Assembly (NCBI GenBank): GCA_015501075.1 | Contig: JADNYJ010000790.1 | Coordinates: forward strand, 1-13,111 | DNA length: 13,111 nucleotides | Reading direction: 5' to 3' | From: Gymnopilus junonius | Lineage: Eukaryota; Basidiomycota; Agaricomycetes; Agaricales; Galerinaceae | Shown here: piece by piece, positions 8,136 through 13,111 of the stretch | How positions within the stretch are numbered: the first letter of the stretch is position 1 | How the letters are laid out: each line of letters starts with the position of its first letter | Notes under the pieces: model-generated | What the model saw: the letters and a program-made list of their open reading frames with translations, nothing else | What the model was told of the DNA's origin: nothing | Database searches by the model: none | Translations under genes and position numbers: made by a program

Positions 8136-9026
8136 GTCGGTTACTGCGCACCAGGCGGGTCCGTATGGATAAAGAGGAGGGGTGTTATCGTCGAACTGGG
8201 CCCCAGTGATGACGGACGCGTCACTTTTTGTACACTCCTCCGCGCGTACGCAATGCAGCAGAGGACGCTGGACAGAGAGTCTCAATCATAGTCCTCTTTA
8301 GAGTAAGTAACCAAAAGTAGGAAAATCGGTGGTTGTGATGGAATGAAGAAACAGGTTTCATCAATGCAAGATGGCAATGTCATGATCACGAGGCCGCGTG
8401 GCGCGGATTCGTGATCCAGCGTGTTTTGCCGAAAGCGGGATATACTACTATTTTGGACAATTTTTTTGGCCATCTAAGGAACCCCTAACCACGAATATGA
8501 AGGCAACCTGTGCTTTGTGGGCAACGTCATCACCGTTTCCAACAGTCTGCAGTCATGCATGCTCGTCATTAATAAGTCTCGTGTATCAAATGCATAGCTT
8601 CAACTAAGGCCGACTAACGATTATCGATTGACTCTAATGCGTTGGTAGTCAAACTAGGCAAACGCGTTGATCGATTCAGATAGGCAACAGCTGCTTTGAG
8701 CTCTAGCAGGATAATTGGAGAATCAAGATAAGATAATGAATCCAGACAAAGATTTCCAAATAGATATTCCCTTGGAGTAGGAAGTAATAGATATCCATCT
8801 AGTTATCAATCCTTCTTTCCAGTGCTGTCAAGAGTATAGTCTAGCGCACACCTCAGCCACATACCAGGTATATCTGGCATCCCGTCCCCATGAAGAGTCA
8901 TAAGTATGTCGTTCCTGGTGCTACGATTCGTAAAATATGTCGTCGAAACCTGATATGTAATGTATAATACAGCTTTGATAACCCACAAAACAGTGGAAAG
9001 TTGAAGGGAGCTCCGGTGATCATTTA
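8136..9026. other. Intergenic region, no gene seen
   Basis: Part is upstream of the minus-strand membrane protein gene and part is downstream of the 87-residue protein gene. Reading frames present have no coding-like composition, and no tRNA, repeat array or clear TATA box was found. A hairpin with arms GGTGAT/ATCACC and a 5-base loop begins at 9015 and overlaps the stop codon of the 87-residue gene. Confidence 0.4.
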
Positions 9027-9476
9027 TCACCAGTAGACTCGGCGTTCGATAGTCCGACGACGGTCGAGGGTGGGTCGAGTGTAGGAGATGGTGCGTCTCA
9101 CGCGAGTGACAGTGGGATACCTGTCGTAGAAAAGAAAGTCGGGATGAGCTTGCTGACAACTGAATAGGAACGACAGAAAGATTTCCGCACCATGCATGGT
9201 AAACCTCTCCGTCAAGCTGAACTTCAATCACTTGTCGACCCTTTGAGGCAAATCAGCCCTCGAAGTTCCATGGAATTGAAAAGGTGTTCTCACAGCATAG
9301 TCAATATGTGAGCCAACGACAAGTCCTTCCTGTCTTCCCTTCAAGCCGTGACGCACTGCGACAATGTCGCCGGGCTAGATGGATCGAAGCCTCATGAACA
9401 ACCCTTGTCTAGCAAAGAACAAGATTAGACAACTCACGGTGATAAGGTCGTCGATGTTCGTGCTGTCAGAGGACAT
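9027..9476 (-). CDS. Conserved-looking small protein with KOW-like segment and Arg-rich tail
   Basis: Four minus-strand exons (9476-9438, 9374-9294, 9240-9191, 9120-9027) with introns of 63, 53 and 70 nt add up to 264 nt, coding 87 residues. All junctions are GT-AG and in phase. The N-terminal half contains PGDIVAVRHGLKGRQEGLV (from residue 14), which fits the KOW pattern of small beta-barrel modules (G-D-x-V-x-V-x-x-G-x-K-G-x-x-G). A short strand-like part (QVIEVQLDGEVYHAWYP) follows, and the protein ends in TRPTLDRRRTIERRVYW. It looks like a known type of small uncharacterised mushroom protein, though I cannot name a family. The basic tail and KOW-like fold suggest nucleic-acid or protein binding; this is inference. 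No signal peptide or membrane segment is present, so it should be cytosolic or nuclear. Expression is supported by the TATA box and leader intron upstream. Confidence 0.75.
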
Positions 9477-9567
9477 GATTGCAAGGTAGCCTTCGTGGGT
9501 AGAAGAAGAACAAGGGTGGTACGACTTCAAGGAGGAGAATGCTCCGAAAAGAAGCGAAGTGACGAAT

Positions 9568-9626
9568 CTAACTCAGCCAGCTCATCAAAGAGCTGTCCGA
9601 CGGCAAGATTCAGACAGCAAACTCAC
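9568..9626 (-). other. Probable 5'UTR intron of the 87-residue protein gene
   Basis: On the minus strand, GTGAGT (donor at 9626) and CTGAGTTAG (acceptor at 9568) bound 59 nt, the usual intron size here, with CTGAG close to the acceptor as possible branch site. It lies between the TATA box and the ATG at 9476, so it would be spliced from the leader. Confidence 0.5.
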
Positions 9627-9706
9627 CAGGTGTTATGGAAGAGTCTTGAGAAAAGGATGTCGATGAGAGAGTTGTTGGTGATCAGGAGATTTTGGGGAGC
9701 GGGTTC

Positions 9707-9712
9707 TTTATA
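9707..9712 (-). promoter_or_regulatory. TATA box of the 87-residue protein gene
   Basis: The minus strand reads CTATAAAGAACCC here, 231 bases before the ATG at 9476. Downstream sequence is rich in CT and TC, as expected near start sites, and contains the leader intron. Confidence 0.55.
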
Positions 9713-11396
9713 GCTTGCCAAGCTGAGATTAGATGACCACCGTCCATCCTGCTGGCTGCACGTCGTGAGGCGTGCCTCGAGGCAGGCGTATTGTGTCCGG
9801 CACTGTCCGCAAGTCCGATCTCATCATGGTCCGCGCCGAATTCGTCCATCAATATTCCTTGTCTTTTCTTCTCGTTTCTTTTTCTTGTTCCCAAAGGTAG
9901 TCTTCTGGCTCAGTACTTCTTGAAGTCAAGGAGTGGTATTGTTCTGGCTGCTTTCGTTTCCCTCCAATCCCGAAATTAATTGCACAAAGACAACGCCTTC
10001 CCACTACGATATTCACCATCAATTCATTTCGGGCTCCTTCGTCACCGCCTTCGGTGGCCTTGTTGGGCATGAGGCGGGCCACGAGGACACCAGCAGGATA
10101 CACTCTTGAATTGCTTTTTTTCGAGACGTGTATCATCTATGATTAGATATAAAAGCCTTCAAAATGCTCCGAGTCCTAGAAATCTATTTTCTGAGAAGCT
10201 CCAAACCAAAGCTCGTTTCTGGCAAGCCCGAAAGCCCTGGTGTTTTTGGTTTGGTGGGTGGCGATGCTTGTATACAATGAAGGGTCGTGATTAGGTTTTA
10301 CAAGGTACCACTTCTTCCGACCTACTAAATGCGACGTTCATAAGGTAGTTACTTTCATCCTCAAACCTCTTCACATACACCTATTTTGCGATGGAACATA
10401 TCTATACAGGTCAAAGGTTATCCAAATGGCGTATAGCCTCCTTAAAATCTGACAACCACAACGAAATAGTAATCCCACCTTCGAGCAGACCGCTCTCTAC
10501 TCCGAGTGAGTCCGCCAGCAACACGTCGGCATGATATGCAAAAGCAGTTCTTGATGGCTGCGTTAACGTCGCAATAAATGGCTAGAAAGTTAGCAACCGC
10601 CTAATAAGCCCTCTTCATACTGCCACTCTGCTCTGTGTCGTTGATGCCCGAATATCTGGAACAGGGTTTGATGATGATAGCCCTTACCATTGGCCCTTTG
10701 GGTCGCTCAGGTTATTTCGTCTTCTCCTCTGTCTTGGTCTCGTCAAGACTTAATGTCGCACTCATACATTGTTGTCGGGCTCTTGAGTTCTCCGATTGCG
10801 GTTGGTTAACATGAACCTTCTCGACGTCGTGTTATAGATGCGCCGAACGTAGGATAGTACAAAGGTGCAGCCTAGGTTTTGTTTATGGCCTCTACCTCTG
10901 TTCGGACTATGATCGCCTATTGCGGTATTTGCTGTGCCCGCCGCTAAAAAGTATCTGCGTGAGTGTCCAAGTTTATATATGGAATGGCAGGATCTTTCTC
11001 ACTCCTTCAAACTCGCCTCTCGTGATGGTGAATTAGAAAAAATTGCCTTAGATACCCATAAATTGCTTTAACGTTCACGACGATGGCTTCAAGTTCAACC
11101 TCTTCTGAATAATGAGCATGACTCTAAAGTACAGTGTCATACAAAATCAATGCATTGATCAAAGAAGCACGAGCAGCAGTTGGACTTGCCATAGGTGCAA
11201 CCATGAAACCTTATCATTGATTGAAATCATCCAACATGGGCGCATGATCTTTGCAAATGCTCTGGTGCTATACCGAGAGCATATTGATTCCATGTTTCAT
11301 GGATTCAGCTAGCGCCTAGAGGTCCTTAAAACACACTTAAAACACAAACCTCTTCCGTCTTTACCTGGTACTCTACTTCTGTTCCTTTTGTTTCTG
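9713..11396. other. Long gene-poor stretch
   Basis: About 1.7 kb without a convincing gene. A plus-strand TATAAAA (10148-10154) is followed only by short frames, such as 38 codons from the ATG at 10164. A minus-strand frame of 95 codons at 9849-10136 has no recognisable family or hydrophobic pattern. A TATATAT near 10974 is followed by a pyrimidine-rich stretch and short frames only, among them the ATG at 11083 (eight codons). A frame at 11112-11312 contains a single CxxC pair and no known domain. The last ~60 bases before 11397 are pyrimidine-rich and probably the leader of the membrane protein gene. No tRNA, transposon ends or repeat arrays were seen. Confidence 0.4.
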
Positions 11397-12680
11397 ATGG
11401 CCACTCCTATACAAGTCCCTAATCCGTTCACGCCATTGGCGTTCTTTCCACCAGACTTGGCATTTCAACTGAACGTCACGAATTACGCGCTCGTTGGCTC
11501 TTTATCTGTACGTTACCTCTTTGATGGTGCCAATCTTTTTCTTATAAAAAATATTAAAGGCGTTTATCTGGATGTCTTCATCAACCTCTACTCTGACTGG
11601 AGGATGTTAAAAATGAAGAGGATAGGTCCAAGTTTGGTGGTCTATTTTCTGTCAAGGTCATTTACAGCGATTTTATCATCAATTATTACTAATGCATCCT
11701 CGTATAGAGTTTCTAATCTCGCCTATCTCCTTGGTATGACTGTTGTCCTAAGTAAATCATTATTCCATATTCGCTGTTTTTTCAAATTAACATGACTTAA
11801 AAATATGAAGCGCACCCAATTGGGAACTGCAGGCCTTTCCATGGCCTTCAATTCTTAGTACCAATTTCCTTCCCGACCACAAGCATGCTGTTTTTCTTCA
11901 GGGTTCGCGCCATGTACGCCGGAAATAATTGGGTTATAGGGTTCTTTTTCTGCCTGTGGCTTGGGGTTGTAGCGGCATCAATAACCTTCATCCCTGGAGC
12001 ATCAGCTTCGTTCATCGGTCCAACAGGTTATTGCTTCATCTCGAATATTGCACGCTATGTTGGATCATCTAGCATGATCTTCGCCATAAACGACACACTC
12101 GTCTTTTGCGCCTGCACATGGCGTTTGATGAGAAATTCCTATATAGAACCTGACATGAAAAATGGTATTAGCATCATGGTATTCGGCCGACACCTACCAG
12201 CGTTCTCAAGAGCTCTTCTTCAGGATGGACAGGCTTACTATTTGTACGTCGAACATTTATCTGCTATTTTTCGTTGGGAATTTGATTTACGATATTCAGA
12301 ACTACAGTCGGCCTTTCCTTGCTGACTGCTTGCCTTTTTCTGATACAAAGTGTCCCCGCTCCGTACCGGGCAATTATGGGCATCCCCAATATCGTCCTGG
12401 TAAACAACATGGCGTGTCATGTCTACAGAAATGTCAGACTTGGCGTCTACAGGGAATTTTCGGCAGATAAACCAGTGGGCTCGGGAAGTCTGAGGCCCCT
12501 TTATCTACCCTCAAGTTTAATCGCTCTCTCCATGTAAAAACCACGGTGATGCAGCCAAGGAGCGATGGGAATGCAGCAGCTGAGCCTGACTTTAATGTGG
12601 TACATATTGCCGAGTCCCCGGAAGACGGCAATTCCAAGGAAAAGGAAACGGGAATGATGGATGCCTTTTCTCCTGTATAA
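11397..12680 (+). CDS. Mushroom seven-helix membrane protein, two apparent frameshifts
   Basis: Multi-pass membrane protein of a large receptor-like but functionally uncharacterised Agaricomycete group (possibly DUF6533-related); ligand and role are unknown. Exons are 11397-11507, 11560-11656, 11708-11751, 11811-12243 and 12300-12680; all introns (52, 51, 59, 56 nt) are GT-AG, with TACTAAT and CATGACTTA branch sites. Exons total 1066 nt; adding one base at each of two places gives 355 residues. Family-like blocks in order are VPNPFTPLAFFPPDLAFQLN, YALVGSLS-AFIW-DVFINL, VVYFLSR, HPIGNC, PISFPTTSMLFFFRVRAMY, INDTLVF, LPAFSRALLQDGQAYYL and NIVLVNNMACHVYRN. Hydrophobic segments number six or seven. 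NVT at residues 25-27 is a possible glycosylation site. The first frame change is at about 11570 (W-DV, TGGGAT shortened to TGGAT). The second is near 12510; without it the protein stops at 12537, with it a charged cytosolic tail reaches 12680. The ATG at 11397 is the first in frame. Confidence 0.82.
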
Positions 12681-12907
12681 GTGTGGTTTACGATCATTAA
12701 AATGTACTTAGTTAAAAAAAATGTCAACTGGTACTGTGTCATCAGGCTTCGATGTAGCTTTAGCAATTGACTTTAAATTAGACTTCTACACTCAAATCAC
12801 CAATATAAAAGTAAGTTCGTTAAATGTTATTGTAAGATTATAGATATACTTCTTAAAATTTCAAAACAACTTTTGAGGGGCCCAACGACACCTCGCTGGG
12901 CTACCAA
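12681..12907. other. Short convergent intergenic region
   Basis: AT-rich sequence between the 3' ends of the membrane protein gene and the dehydrogenase gene on the opposite strand. It would hold both 3' untranslated regions and polyadenylation signals; none is certain. Confidence 0.4.
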
Positions 12908-13111
12908 TCAACATTGAACAACCCCCTTAAGCACTGCAAACTCGGCGTTGATGATGCTACTCGTCGCAGCGCCGATGGACACATTATTAGCCAGCACCAC
13001 AAACTTGATGTCCAACACAGGACACTGCCTGACCCTACCCACATTCACGCCCGCTCCGTCCTGATAATATCTATCCAGCCTCGGCTGGGGTCTGTCCGGC
13101 TCTTCATGGAC
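12908..13111 (-). CDS. Aspartate-semialdehyde dehydrogenase-like protein, C-terminal end only
   Basis: The last 67 codons of a minus-strand gene that enters from beyond the window's end; the stop codon is TGA at 12910-12908. The residues EEPDRPQPRLDR, then VNVGRVRQCPVLDIKFVVLA, then NNVSIGAATSSIINAEFAVLKG, match the C-terminal pattern of aspartate-semialdehyde dehydrogenase as I know it (DRPQPRLDRD..., VGR.R...LD.KFV.LSHNT..GAAG....NAE). That enzyme reduces beta-aspartyl phosphate to aspartate semialdehyde with NADPH, in the route to homoserine, threonine and methionine in fungi. The catalytic Cys and the substrate-binding Arg/His region lie outside the window. Oddities are YYQD after LDR in place of the usual DRD, NNV in place of the common HNT, and the short end VVQC. 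It may be a diverged paralogue rather than the housekeeping copy. No intron is evident in this part. Confidence 0.72.
   Translation of the reverse strand, partial: VHEEPDRPQPRLDRYYQDGAGVNVGRVRQCPVLDIKFVVLANNVSIGAATSSIINAEFAVLKGVVQC

Noticed and set aside
8806..9231. Minus-strand frame of 141 codons as a separate protein
   Set aside because: It runs through the last intron of the 87-residue gene in the wrong frame; splicing at 9190/9121 restores a clean ending at 9027.
9849..10136. Minus-strand frame of 95 codons
   Set aside because: No recognisable domain, no promoter signal matched to it and no supporting splice structure.
11112..11312. Plus-strand frame with a CHRC pair as a possible zinc-binding protein
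   Set aside because: A single CxxC pair is not enough; there is no second pair or His/Cys partner and no promoter or homologous block.
1..13111. tRNA genes, rRNA genes and CRISPR arrays
   Set aside because: Scanning by eye for tRNA B-box-type GGTTCGANTCC, rRNA blocks and regularly spaced repeats gave nothing convincing.

Overview
The window looks like nuclear DNA of an Agaricomycete (mushroom-forming basidiomycete). Genes are compact and cut by many 44-70 nt GT-AG introns, several with CTAAT/CTGAC-type branch sites, and both strands are used. The protein families point the same way: a NACHT NTPase of the expanded mushroom NLR type, a cytochrome P450, a mushroom seven-helix membrane protein and small lineage-type proteins. 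All identifications come from reading motifs; no database search was possible.

Layout. 1-2960 (+): a decayed NACHT-type NLR-like gene with stops, frame changes and a ~234 bp MITE-like insertion inside the NACHT domain. 3433-5560 (+): TATA box and a ten-exon cytochrome P450 whose exon lengths sum to a 514-residue protein only if two single missing bases in exon 1 are allowed for. 6280-6970 (+): TATA box and an intact three-exon gene for a 168-residue protein with a 17-residue Gly/Asn motif and a charged coiled-coil tail; the same motif sits at the start of the dead NLR. 7427-8135 (-): four-exon gene for a 181-residue membrane/helical protein. 9027-9476 (-): four-exon gene for an 87-residue protein with a KOW-like segment and an Arg-rich tail, preceded by a 5'UTR intron and a TATA box. 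9713-11396: about 1.7 kb with no convincing gene. 11397-12680 (+): five-exon seven-helix membrane protein gene, again readable only if two single missing bases are allowed for. 12908-13111 (-): C-terminal end of an aspartate-semialdehyde dehydrogenase-like gene running off the window.

How the parts relate. This is not a clear biosynthetic cluster. The most suggestive link is between the dead NLR and the 168-residue protein, which share a Gly/Asn-rich motif of the kind fungal NLRs use to signal to partner proteins; the nearby membrane/helical protein would be a natural third candidate, but that is inference. The P450 and seven-helix genes each carry two one-base losses at short homopolymers while the three small genes are intact. 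These may be assembly errors or the start of decay; the NLR, with true nonsense changes and an insertion, is clearly a pseudogene.
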